Shown piece after piece: positions 30,585-40,703 of a stretch of 64,000 nt of DNA. The notes below the pieces were generated by a model. That model saw nothing but the letters and a program-made list of their open reading frames with translations, had not been told where the DNA came from and searched no databases. Both the position numbers and the translations under genes were made by a program. The stretch is from assembly GCA_958295665.1 (NCBI GenBank), contig OY282560.1:148668091-148732090 (forward strand), read 5' to 3'. The number at the start of each line of letters is the position of its first letter. Positions within the stretch are counted from its first letter, which is position 1. This DNA is from Tipula vernalis (Eukaryota > Arthropoda > Insecta > Diptera > Tipulidae).

Positions 30585-33465
30585 CGTAGCTGAATACCAT
30601 AAGTCCAAACAGGTGTCAATATCTGCCGATGAGCTGTTTATTATGTAATGTTAGATCAGAGTTTTTTCCTATGAGGCAATACATTTTTCTATATTTGATG
30701 TTTAACTCTTATTTTTTCTTTTTAACATGCTTTTTCCACTTGAGTTTAGCATCAAGGGTCATTCCTTTTTGTTGGTAAAGTTTATATGCAGAGCGGCGTT
30801 TTGTAATTTACTGGTTGACTATTCTATGTTATGTTCAATTGCCAAGATTGAGTATCAGCCGTAAATTTTGGAATACTTGTATCTTTTTTGCTTGGTACGT
30901 TTTGCTTAAATAGTATGTAGAGTATTGGCCTCAGAAACTTCCTTGTGGAACTCTAGCCGATATTTTCTTTAGTTTGGAGTATTCCTCTTCATGTTTTATA
31001 CGAAAATGTCGATCAGTTAGATATGACTTTAAAATCAGGTAAAACTTCTTCGTCAGATCTCTGTCTAGTTTTTATTCCAGCCCTCGGTGCCATACTTTGT
31101 CGGATGCTTGAGATTCGTCCAAGAAGGCACTTGAACATATTTTTTTATTTTCCAGAGCTTCTTCAATTAAGTCTGTGGTTCTGTGCACTGGAATGAGTTT
31201 TCTTACTTCTATTACAGATTTTTACCCCAATTCCCATAGTCATGTCGTTTCATGTGATGTGACTATAGTCGTATCACATCACTTGAAAATTGCTATTCTT
31301 GAAGGCGAACCAAGTGACAGGACTGCAACTTGAAATATATTAGGCAAATTAGAAATAATATCGTTTTATAACAACAATCTTATTATTTTAAACAATAACA
31401 TATTAAAAACAGTGCACAAAATTATTCAAAAAAGAATATTTTAAAATATATAAAATAAAATAATTGCGTCTTTCCATTTTGTAGTATTCGCCTGTCACTT
31501 GCAAAAATCAAGTGACATCTGTCATATAAAATGACTTTATCCGTAACAAACGACTAAGAGAATCGCAAAATTGATGTGATGTGACTATAGTCATGAAAAA
31601 TAACTTGATACGACTATGAGAATTGGGGTGTTTAACTTCTTGAGCAGTAGCTTTTCAAATTAATTTACATATCTTATGTTTTGGTTTTCCACTACAAGTT
31701 TTTGGTTTGGAAATATATTTCTTCAGCTGTTTGCCTTGAAAAGGGGTAAAATGTGCCTTCAAGATAGGTGAAATGTGCCTTCACGATTTTTTATTGATTT
31801 CTTTGATAAGCATTTTCAGTTGGTTGCTTACATCATTAAGTCATGATATGCTTTATGGTGCTGGTTTCTCTGCCAGATTTTTCGCGCTTTCCTTTTTCTC
31901 TAACCAGACCCTCTTACTTCTGCTGGATAGTTCATGTGATTTTGCGTTTGGTTACGAGTAGGAGGAGTACTCTCCCACGCTGCTTGTAGTAATATAATAT
32001 TGTCTTCGTCTACTTAAATAGGTTCCAGAAGAAATCCCAGTTTGTTTTATTATTTGTTAACTTAGGCATATTCTCTTTTTTGATAATGGCATTACTGAGT
32101 GTTCGACCATTAAATGTGGCTACTTGCATAATTTCTTTTTCAAATTTTACTCCTTCGTAATGTTTGATGTTTTCCTTCACAAATATGGTTGAGCCTCCTC
32201 TCGCTTTTCCAGCTGAGTGGATGGCGTGGGAGCACTGGTACCCTCGAATTCTAACGAATATACTTTTTGTAAAATTATATTCTGAAATTAGGCATATTTT
32301 GGAAAATTTCTAACTCTGGGACATTTCTATATTTAGGAAAATTTCTAACTCTGGGATTAGTTGCAACAGCCCATTTGCATTCCAATTGCCGATTCTAAAT
32401 GTGTTATTCATCTTCATAGATTAGTACATCATGTAAGTGATTTCATTCGCTTTACTTGCTTATATAACTGCTTATTCAAAGCGTCCACGTTTCCTGGTTT
32501 TAGTAGCCTTAAGTTTAAAGCTTCTATATTCTTTCGAATTTTTTCAAGAATTATGATTTGGCCGCCTTTCTTGTTACTTATAGTTTCCCGCTGTTGTACA
32601 ATCTGTGAGTATGTTTTTCGGCCTACTATTGCACTTGTTTGCCGTAATTCTACCACTGCGTTTTTAGACATTGTCCTATTACTGGGCATGTTCACCGCCT
32701 CTATAGTTAGCGGAATGCTCTCTGTCACAGGTTACTCATTTTAGAGGCGTATTTTTTGTCAAATTACAAGATTGGGCGAGAAGTTTCCCGGAACATTTCA
32801 CACATCTAGGCTCTCGTTTGCAATATTTGTGCATGTGATTTTATCCTTGACATTTGTTACACTGAGGTATCACGCTTCTATTGTAACTCTCATGTTAAGG
32901 ACTGCTTTCATATTGAAATATTTTTCGTTGCTTTTACAAGTAAGCATAAACAATGGAAGGCTCATTTTATTGGTTTTGATCCTTTGATCAGTTATGGTAT
33001 TTCTTTTTTAAAAATATTTACCGCATCCTCTATTCTGAAGCCCTGGTATTTAAGGTCTTCGATTATATGCGTTTTGTGCAGGTTGGGTGAAGACCTCTAG
33101 CACTTTTATCGGGCGATCATTTTTGTCCTCGTACGTCTACCATCCCTTACCTTCAGCTGTCAGCTTTACAGTCAAGGTTCGATAAGTTTCAATCTATGTT
33201 GTATTGATTTTCCATACATTATTTTTCAGTGCTACAACTCTGTTTTCTTTTGTAGTGATCGATTTCATTAATGATTGGATAGTACCATATTCAGTTACGC
33301 CAATAATGTTGATTGGTGGTGATGTCTTTTCCTTAATTTGGGTAGGTTGGTTTTCTTGATCGGGTATAATTTGCTTATTTTGATTTAATACACCTGCCCA
33401 GTCAGTTTCTGCTCTTAAATCTTCTTCGTCAGTGTAGAACTCTGTAGCAAACTGTTCCTCGGGTT
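30585..33465 (-). pseudogene. Jockey-clade LINE, degenerate, minus strand
   Basis: Order on the minus strand: gag (about 33465-32430), endonuclease (about 32390-31640) and RT (about 31215-30585). Gag has PPINIIGVTEYGTIQSLM, ENRVVALKNNVWKINTT and YEDKNDRPIKVLE, typical of Jockey ORF1, and a later frame (32728-32429) with AIVGRKTYSQIVQQ. The endonuclease starts RIGNANGLLQLI-like and retains RGGSTIFVKEN. RT retains GPILYILF and FTADTQS (FADDT in active copies), then KLKWKKH-like phrases and a degraded GIQLWG end. Stops are frequent. A MITE interrupts it at 31224-31629. Confidence 0.7.
31224..31629. mobile_element. 406-bp MITE inside the Jockey remnant
   Basis: The ends ACCCCAATTCCCATAGTC (from 31224) and the complement of GACTATGAGAATTGGGGT (to 31629) pair; similarity continues inward with repeated gatgtgactatagtc motifs on both arms (about 31254-31270 and 31573-31590). 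There is no coding frame. The exact target duplication is uncertain (T-rich flanks), so the superfamily is undecided. Confidence 0.7.
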
Positions 33466-33760
33466 CTTTTATTTTATTTATTTATTTTTATTATCTTTAT
33501 TTCAAATAAAATATTTACATAATGAAAGCTAATTACAAGCAAAACAATTTAAAAATTTGAAATAGAGTAAAGCTCCTTTAGACATTACGTCTGTAGTGGA
33601 GCAATTTAAAACAAACTATTAATAAAATTAATATAATATTCTTTGGATAACAGTATAAAATAATAATAATTTTCTACAATATACAAGCTCAGTTATTATT
33701 ACATTATATACATTTTTTACACGAAGACACATTGGAATATAGCATACTTAAATTCTAATG
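33466..33760 (-). other. LINE-M 3' UTR and short-repeat tail
   Basis: Non-coding, AT-rich; ends in (AAATA)-type repeats on the minus strand (plus 33466-33492). CR1-like elements characteristically end in such short tandem repeats, which serve in priming. Confidence 0.6.
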
Positions 33761-35569
33761 CTAAAAATATCGCTCAATATTATCCATGCCAAGCAGCCAA
33801 GTCCGAATTTCTCTGTTAAATTTGTGTTTCTGCATAGATGGAAGTATTTTCACGTGGTTAGGTAAAAGATGGAACCAAAACGGTGCCATATATAGATAAA
33901 ATCTCCTAAACTTTTCATTATTACAACGAAGACCGATAAAATTGTTTGGATTTCTCATATTATGCGCATGATTTATTCGATTATGATAACTATTGCTGCG
34001 AACAAAAAACATTTTCAATACTTTAAATACATATAGATACCTCAGTGGCAACAAATTCAGCTCACGGAAAAGCGGAATTGTGGGTGTAGTTTTCGGACGA
34101 GCGTAAATTAATTTCACAATTCTTTTTTGCGCTATAAAAAGATCAACAATATTGGCAAAGTAAATTCCACCCCTACTAGTTATCCCATACATTATAATGG
34201 ATTCTACAAGAGCATGATATAACCTTCTTAAAATATAAGATGGACATAAAGGTCGAAGATTATAAAATTTATGCACCGCAGTAATAACAATTTTCCTGAT
34301 ATCAGTTAGGTGGGAGGACCAATTTAGCCGTGAGTCAATTTTTACACCTAAGTATTTAAACTCGTTTACGCAGGGTAAATCAAAACACTGACCAAAACAT
34401 GAATTCTTATCGCATGAGTATACATGATACTTGAAAAAGTTTTGATCAACTGTTGTGTCAGGTCGTCTAAAATGCAAAACTCTAGATTTGTCACTCGCAA
34501 CTAGTCGGTGATAGAAAAACCATTTACTTAAAATGTGTAAGTCAATTTCAATAAATTGTTTAATTTTTAGGTAATTATTAGACGCATATGTTAAAGCCAA
34601 ATCATCTGCGAACGCTGTAGCACAGCCAGTGAGATTTATTTCAAAAACGGAATTAAAATAAATTAAAAATAATAAAGGTCCCAAAACTGAGCCTTGAGGA
34701 ACACCACATCTCAAATTACCTGGAAGACTGTTCGCGTTATTAACTTTAACAATTTGGCTACGATTACGAAGGTAACTGATAAACCAATCCAACACCATTC
34801 CTCTAACTCCAATACTTGACAATTTTGTAATGAGTATGCCATGGTTAACAGTATCAAAAGCTTTTGAAATATCCATAAATACGGCGGAGCATTTTTGAGA
34901 GTTGTTAATGGCTAGATAAATATTACTCAAAAAATCTAAGAGAGCTTCCTCCGTAGATTTTCCAGCTGTAAATCCAAATTGGTGATCATTAAAAAATTTA
35001 ATTTTACCAAGGTATGAGATCAATCGTCGTTTAATTAATTTCTCAAATAATTTGGAAAATGTACTCAATAAGGAGATTGGTCTGTAATTATTCATATGCA
35101 GAGCATCACCCTTTTTTAAAATCGGAATAACAACAGCTATTTTCAAAGCGACTGGAAAAATTCCACTCTTTAAGCTGAGATTAAATAAAAACCTTAATAT
35201 GTCAACCAAATACCAAGCACAGTTTTTAACAACTACATTATCTACTCCATCGTATCCTTTAGAGTGTTTGTTTTTTAACTTCTGAATTTCAGATAGAATC
35301 TCTAAAGAATTGATTTCCTCAAAATAGCAAGAAGTACCATAATTTTCTCGGTTTCCAAGAATAAACCGTTTTTGCTCTTCACTGTTATTAGTACTATTAA
35401 GAATAATTTCAGAAGTTGGCTCTGAAGATACATTTATAAAAAAATTATTAAACTCATTACATATATTTTGATTATCAGTAAGTAGAGTATTAGATTGATT
35501 TTTATAAATATGCGTTATCTGGTTTTTATATGTACCTCTACCCAAAATATCGTCAATTTCCTTCCACAT
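33761..35569 (-). pseudogene. LINE-M ORF2, reverse transcriptase part
   Basis: 602 codons without a stop. RT blocks in order: SKGYDGVDN (about residue 103), MNNYRPISLLST (159-170), FGFTAGKSTEEALLDF (198-213), AVFMDISKAFDTVNHG (229-244, first catalytic Asp 233), RCGVPQGSVLGPLLF (287-301) and TAFADDLAL (319-327, catalytic Asp pair). The thumb has EFKYLGVKIDSRLNWSSH and ALVESIIMYGI. This domain performs target-primed reverse transcription. It is separated from the endonuclease by a frame change at about 35570-35600. All visible catalytic residues are intact, suggesting relatively recent activity. Confidence 0.92.
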
Positions 35570-35598
35570 AAGCTTAGATTATTTCCAATTAATTCAAA

Positions 35599-36589
35599 TT
35601 AATTTTTATAATATAATCTTTTAACCCGTTTAACATTAATATTTACGCGTTTAGAAAGTTTTTGAACATAATTTTTTAACCGAGCGCTATTAGGATATTT
35701 TCTTAGTTTTTTTGAAAAATGTTTTAGTTTATTAATTTGACATAAAAGGTAAGAATTCATCCAGGGCTTTAACTTCTTATTATTGCGATTTGTAATTGTG
35801 TCTTTGGAAAAATCAATATGATAATTGAGAATTTTTAAGAAAATGTTGAATGCTGTATTGCAATCCTTTTCACAATAAATAATGTTCCAGTTTTCCACTA
35901 GGAGACGATCTCTAAGTTTGTCATAATTTACTTTAGAAATACTTTCCGCATAACATGCAACAGGTCTTTTCGATGATGCAAAAATATTAAGTGTAATTAA
36001 ATTATGATCCGAAAAATGAATAGGTAAGTTATCAATACTAAAATTGTAAGTATTATTGGATTTCACAAATACATGATCTAGACATGATAGTTTCCTAGTT
36101 GGATTGTTAGAGACACTGAGGAATCCATATGATGCAAGCATTGTTTGGTAGTTGAAACTACTTACGTTGTCTAACTATATTATTATTGTTAATTGTATCC
36201 AGCAAATTATCCAAATCATTACAAAAAACGTTAAGATCGCTATTACAAAAGCGGTAAAAACATAGAAAAGTCCAAAAATCTTTATCTAACTGAATGTTTA
36301 AACTAAGGACATCAGCTGAACTCCAATTACTAATATAACATGTTACAAATGTATACTTTTTATTTATAAATACACCAACTCCACCGGCGCGGTAATTATC
36401 ATTACAGCAAGCTTTAAAATTGTAATTCGGCAAATTGAATTCTGTAATTTCGTGCGAATAAATCCAGATTTCAGAAACAAAAATCAAATCATGTTGAGTT
36501 TTTAGACTGGCTATAAACGTACTAAATATATCAAAATTTGCTCTTAAACTTCGAATATTTTGGTGTAATATACTATATTCACTACTCAT
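35599..36589 (-). pseudogene. LINE-M ORF2, endonuclease part (internal deletion)
   Basis: ORF2 starts with ATG at 36589. MSSEYSILHQNIRSLRANFD opens the apurinic-type endonuclease, followed by LIFVSEIWIYSH (catalytic Glu region), YRAGGVGVFI and a frame that ends at 36158. The next frame (36141-35599) begins MLASYGFLSVSNNPTR and carries LDHVFVKSN and IHFSDHNLITLNI, with the final catalytic SDH. The GDxN motif expected between the two is missing, so a deletion with frame change near 36141-36160 removed it; the endonuclease is dead. The domain would nick the chromosomal target. Confidence 0.88.
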
Positions 36590-37079
36590 AACGAATGCGA
36601 ATCAATAATATTTTACATACAATGAAAATGATAAAAAGAGCGAAAATAATTAAAATTTCAGTAATAATCATAAAATAACCTGTTAAATATAGTATATTAG
36701 TACGTTTAATAATAGGATACTTAATGTAGACATAAAGATTAGAAATAGTTTTAGAAAAAATAAAAAACGAGTAAAGCGCTAAAAAATAATTTCTATTGTG
36801 CTTTACATGCAATGCATTAATACTCAATGTTGCCAACGTTACGGAAACTAAACACAAAATAATAATCAAAATTGAAACTGTAAAAGTAATGTAAATAAAC
36901 AATAAAAGTGGTGGAATCGAAATAAAATGGAACAAAATCACAATAAAAGATAAAAACTGAGCTTGTACAGGCAAATAAATTATTATACTTAACAATTTAA
37001 AAAGCATAAGAATCCAGGATGATTTCTTGACTGTCATTTTCCCTAATTTTAGAATCGATAACGATATTCTAATCAGCAT
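36582..37079 (-). CDS. Hydrophobic 165-codon frame between LINE-M ORF1 and ORF2 (candidate third gene)
   Basis: Unrecognised. Its ATG (37079-37077) lies inside the end of ORF1, overlapping to the ORF1 stop by 11 nt (ATGCTGATTAG). Its stop overlaps the ORF2 start by 8 nt (ATGAGTAG). The protein would be almost entirely membrane-spanning. Candidate helices are at residues 22-38, 42-64, 66-88, 98-118 and 129-161, with a short basic N-terminus (KMTVKK) and basic loops (HVKHNR, IKYPIIKR). The surrounding DNA is AT-rich, which by itself favours hydrophobic codons, so chance is possible. Against chance are the uninterrupted length and the two tight stop/start overlaps, which resemble coupled translation as known for some other LINEs (SART1). 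No LINE I know of encodes such a protein. Confidence 0.5.
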   Translation of the reverse strand: MLIRISLSILKLGKMTVKKSSWILMLFKLLSIIIYLPVQAQFLSFIVILFHFISIPPLLLFIYITFTVSILIIILCLVSVTLATLSINALHVKHNRNYFLALYSFFIFSKTISNLYVYIKYPIIKRTNILYLTGYFMIITEILIIFALFIIFIVCKILLIRIRYE

Positions 37080-38049
37080 TTTCAATTGGATGATGACTAC
37101 TTGCAACCCGAAAAATATCACTAAATGATTGTATTCGATGAGCATTTGATCCCTCGGAATTCCGTAAGTAAATTTGACCATTTTTGCACCATAAAAATTT
37201 GTAATTGTACTTCAATTTTATGTTTTTAGCTTCATGATATAGCTTGCTTTGGAACGGTGTCAAGTAGTGCATGACAAATATACGTTGCATCGGGTGGTTC
37301 ACTGGCAAACTAACATCAAGATCTTTACAGGATAGTGTTTTGTGTTTTTTTGTTTGTGCCAATATATTGTTTTTTAGTTCCACAGTTTTAAGTTTAACAA
37401 TAAAAAAACTTTTTAAAACTGGCTTTGACATGTTGTTCTTACTTCCTGGTTCCAGATTTGTATTTGATTTTGGTTTTCCCTGAATTGATACTATGTCATC
37501 AGTGTTGATTTCCACTCCAAGTTTCTTAATTGTATTAATGATTACACCACGAATATCGCCATGATTGATGGGAAGGCCTGTTATTGTTATGCTGCTAGCA
37601 TTCTGCTGTTGGTTGGGTTTATCGTTTTCAGCTTCAAGAAGATTTAGTTTTGTGGTGTTGCTTAGTAGTTGTGATTCTAGTTTGTCAACTCTGGTTTTCA
37701 GTTCTTTGTTTTCAGATACCAGTGACGTTACCATGGCTTTCAACGCTTCAAGAGCTGCAAGTTTCCTATCCATGCATTTTAGCTGAACCATGATATCAGA
37801 TAAACTTGGAAGAACAATATTAGCATCGGAAACATCATCCTCACCCTTAATAATTGATTGGTTTGAGGTACCACGGCACTTTAAACACAACCAGCTTTCG
37901 GAGCGATTTTTAATGCGTAGCATGAGATCATCGGAAATCTGGGCACACCTGATGTGAAATAATTTCTTGCATGGACCGGCACAATTTATGCCAGGGAATT
38001 TCGCCTTTGTGATGTTTGTAGAGCACATATTACATGACGACATTTTCAT
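37069..38049 (-). CDS. LINE-M ORF1 (PHD-type zinc finger, coiled coil, FP-like domain)
   Basis: 326 codons, complete. Residues 6-58 give a C4HC3 pattern (Cys6, 9, 23, 27, His32, Cys35, 55, 58) typical of PHD fingers. Residues about 86-140 are heptad-like (LVSENKELKTRVDKLESQLL), a likely coiled coil for trimer or dimer formation. The C-terminal half (SITITGLPINHGD, LDVSLPVNHPMQRIFVMHYL, then LTPFQSKLYHEAKN and FLWCKNGQIYLRNSE) resembles the FP-like RNA-binding domain common in insect LINE ORF1 proteins. It would coat the element RNA in the ribonucleoprotein particle. Start at MKMSSC; the stop TAG (37071-37069) lies inside the next frame. Confidence 0.85.
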   Translation of the reverse strand: MKMSSCNMCSTNITKAKFPGINCAGPCKKLFHIRCAQISDDLMLRIKNRSESWLCLKCRGTSNQSIIKGEDDVSDANIVLPSLSDIMVQLKCMDRKLAALEALKAMVTSLVSENKELKTRVDKLESQLLSNTTKLNLLEAENDKPNQQQNASSITITGLPINHGDIRGVIINTIKKLGVEINTDDIVSIQGKPKSNTNLEPGSKNNMSKPVLKSFFIVKLKTVELKNNILAQTKKHKTLSCKDLDVSLPVNHPMQRIFVMHYLTPFQSKLYHEAKNIKLKYNYKFLWCKNGQIYLRNSEGSNAHRIQSFSDIFRVASSHHPIENAD

Positions 38050-38090
38050 GACGATGATTTCTGTACCAGCTCACTATTTCAATTAACGTA

Positions 38091-38600
38091 GAACACAAAC
38101 CACAATTAACAAAGCCTTATTAACTATTAAATCTTGTTGTAATTAATAAATTTATATTAAATGAAAAATAAAATTTTCAGACAGAACAAAATATGAACCG
38201 TGCTATTGCGATTCAACGCCTTTTGCTTGTACATTTTTTAAATATTAGACAATTGTCTACGGAATTCTTCATTTTCTACCCTAGCACTTCTAGTTGAGCA
38301 TTATGTAACTTCTTCAGTACATTATGTAACTTCTTAATGCCGCCGTAATGTTTATTCCTTTCGGGCCCTCCATATTGGTTATTCTATTCAGTGAACCACA
38401 CTTTTGCTAGTTTTGGTCCGCGAATAGTATTATATTTCCCATCTACCCGCCGACAAGTCAGTTAACTCCCAACGGGGACTAGAATTAATGGTAGTATTTT
38501 TTTTTTGTCCATTTTAATTTTGACTTAAATTAATTACGCTATACTTTGTGAAAAGTATCACTCAACGAAACAGAGGTTATGTCATCCGTCATAGAGTCGA
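38091..38600. other. AT-rich stretch; no gene seen
   Basis: Contains the 5' side of LINE-M without a clear boundary and a short direct repeat (cattatgtaacttctt at about 38303-38319 and 38322-38338). No coding similarity. Confidence 0.45.
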
Positions 38601-38604
38601 ATTT

Positions 38605-38690
38605 GTGAAATCATTTAGAGCGTGTGTGTAAATAGTTCAACTCAGTTGTACGATTCAGTTGTACAACTAGTTCTAGCGTATATGGGCCGC
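38605..38690 (-). repeat. Harbinger-type terminus (related to 19330-19396)
   Basis: The minus strand starts GGCCCATATACGCTAGAAC and continues with GTTGTACAAC and CGTACAACTGAGTTG repeats, then CACACACGC. The layout and motif match the Harbinger end at 19330-19396, with considerable divergence. No transposase adjoins it; probably a MITE end or a decayed element. Confidence 0.5.
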
Positions 38691-38788
38691 ATTACACTGC
38701 AAAAAACAAAGAGCAATGATTTTAAATTCAACCGAAATTGTTTACATAAATGTATTCACCACGATTTGAAATTGGTTAGAATTGAAGA

Positions 38789-39014
38789 TATAAAATCGAT
38801 AAGTAAACATGTTGGCCGGTGAATTTTTTAAGTAACTTTGTGGATTTTTTTCGAACGCATTTCGCATTTTCATTTCGCATACGGGCCTTAATATTACCTA
38901 TTGACCACTTTAGAGGCATAATAATCTTCACCAAGTACAAGGTCAAGAGGTTGTGAATGGCTGGAGAGTCGATGGATCGCCATCTCTATTGTCCGGAAAT
39001 CGTACAAATCATGT
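38789..39014 (+). repeat. Direct repeat upstream of BEL/Pao 2
   Basis: About 226 bp recurring at 42592-42755 in the same orientation (gataagtaaacatgt, ttttcgaacgcattt, cactttagaggcataat, gtacaaatcatgt), with internal gaps. The two copies bracket BEL/Pao 2. See findings. Confidence 0.7.
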
Positions 39015-40152
39015 CAGACCTAGAGAAAACGCAAACATAGTAATTACAGGGTTAGTCACATCTACTGTTATGACTCAGGGTGTCACCAAACTACAATTAT
39101 CATCAGTTCATGATCACCAAATACAAATAAATATTGAAGCTCTGATTATGCAAAAACTACCGTCGCGATTACCAAGTCAATTTATAAATCAGCAAAATTA
39201 CAGCTTGTTCAGTAAGTTACAACTTGAGATATACTAATCGGAGCAGATAAGTTCTTCAATATTTTGGAAGAAGGGCGGGTGATCAATCCCAATGGATCTG
39301 TTGTTGCACAAAAAACTATATCAATCAAACGAATACCTGAGGAATGAGTACTCAAAGGTAATAGATGATTAAAAGTTCGTGTAGTTTTTGATGGATCTTG
39401 CAAAACTACAACCGCAATTTCCATTAATCAAAAAATGATGATAGGGCCAACAAATCAACCGACACATTGGTCCATTCTAATGCGATTTCGCCAACATCGT
39501 ATTGTATTAACTGCCGATATTGAGAAAATGTACCGGCAAGTATTAGTTGATAAGAAGGATACTGATTATACCAATGTATATTATGGCATAAAAATCCTAG
39601 TGACAAATTGACACATTACCGGCTTAATACAGTCACTTTTGGGTTATCGAGTTCGCCATTTTTAGCCACCCCCGAGTGCTTCAACAAATAGCAATTGATA
39701 ACAGTACTAGTGATTCTAATCTTCGATCAACAATCTTCAATGATTTTTATGTTGATGATCTTATCAGTGGAGCAGATACAGTCGAAAACACGATGCAACT
39801 CAAAGAAACAATTTACGAAGCACTACACGCTGGTGGCTTTTCCTTGCGAAAATGGAATTCTAACTGCATTAAGTTAGTAGATCATTTAGAAATCAGATCT
39901 AAATACGTTGATTTTAGAGACGAAACAGATATTGTAAAACTTCTTGGCTTACAATGGAATCCAACGAAAGATTCATTTACATTTATTGTAAGGTTAGACG
40001 CAGATACCATACCAACCAAACGGCGTATATTGGCAGAAATTTCCCGAATTTTTGATCCACTTGGATGGGTATCGCCTGCTATTATAACATTTAAAATCAT
40101 TCTACAAAAAATGTGGTACCTCATGAACTCGCATTATATTATAACCAAATAA
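39015..40152 (+). pseudogene. BEL/Pao 2 protease exit and reverse transcriptase
   Basis: Protease region: INIEALIMQKLPSRLPSQFI (about 39130-39190), then ILIGADKFFNILEEGRV (about 39230-39290), as before the RT in BEL/Pao. The RT starts late: VRVVFDGSCKTT (about 39375), then ILMRFRQHRIVLTADIEKMY (39475-39535, first catalytic Asp) and TVTFGLSSSPFLAT. The clean frame from 39676 contains IFNDFYVDDLISGAD (catalytic box, about 39737-39780), LRKWNSN and ISRIFDPLGWVSPAI. A deletion removed the RT N-terminus between about 39320 and 39340. Stops occur before 39676. Confidence 0.82.
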
Positions 40153-40703
40153 AAAAAGAATTGAAACAACTTGAAAGAATTCAAATCCCAAGATACATTC
40201 AGTATAACCAATCAGAGTATCATGGATTCTGCGATGCAACTGAACAAGCATATGCAGTCTTGATATATTACAGATCTATTGGAGATGATGAAAGAATTAA
40301 AGTGAGCTTGATTACCGCAAAAACGAAAGTGGCTCCAATTAAGCAGGTTTCGATTCCAAGATTAGAACTGTGTGGAGCTCATTTGTTGGCAAAACTATGG
40401 AAATTCGTGAAAATGAATGTGCCTCCAGCTTCATTTCATGCTTGGACCGATTTAACTATTGTTCTTAAATGGCTCTCAGATTATCCAGCAACTTGGAAAA
40501 CGTTTGTGGCTAATAGGACATCTGCAATCCTAGATACCATACCAAGAGAACAGTGGAATCATGTGACATCCAACCATAATCCAGCAGATCATGCATCTAG
40601 AGGAACAGCTGGTGGGCAGTTGGTTGAACTAGAACAGTGGTGGAATGGGCCAAAATGGCTGGCCACTGAGGACAGCAACTGGCCAACAGCATTCCACAAA
40701 TGA
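40113..40703 (+). pseudogene. BEL/Pao 2 RNase H
   Basis: 197 codons. YHGFCDATEQAYAVLIYY carries the first acidic residue, ISIPRLELCGAHLLAK the Glu, FHAWTDLTIVLKWL the next Asp, and HNPADHASRGT the final part of the fold. All four carboxylates expected for RNase H are in place (TDLTI where TDS is usual). It overlaps the preceding RT frame by a frame change near 40113-40152. Confidence 0.85.

Larger units (their letters stand above)
33466..38090 (-). mobile_element. CR1/Jockey-like LINE with three overlapping frames (LINE-M)
   Basis: The least decayed retroelement of the window. In transcript order: short 5' leader, ORF1 (38049-37069), a hydrophobic frame (37079-36582), then ORF2 endonuclease and RT (36589-33761, broken by a deletion and frame changes), a 3' UTR of about 270 bp and a TTTAT-rich plus-strand tail (33466-33492), that is (AAATA)n in its own sense. 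The short-repeat tail and ORF1 type fit the CR1/Jockey group. The adjacent Jockey remnant ends directly at the tail. No target duplication could be fixed because the 5' end is undefined. Confidence 0.85.

Noticed and set aside
37565..37786. Plus-strand hydrophobic frame opposite LINE-M ORF1
   Set aside because: Antisense shadow of ORF1. It shows that hydrophobic chance frames occur in this element, which is why the candidate third frame at 36582-37079 is rated on its overlaps rather than on hydrophobicity.
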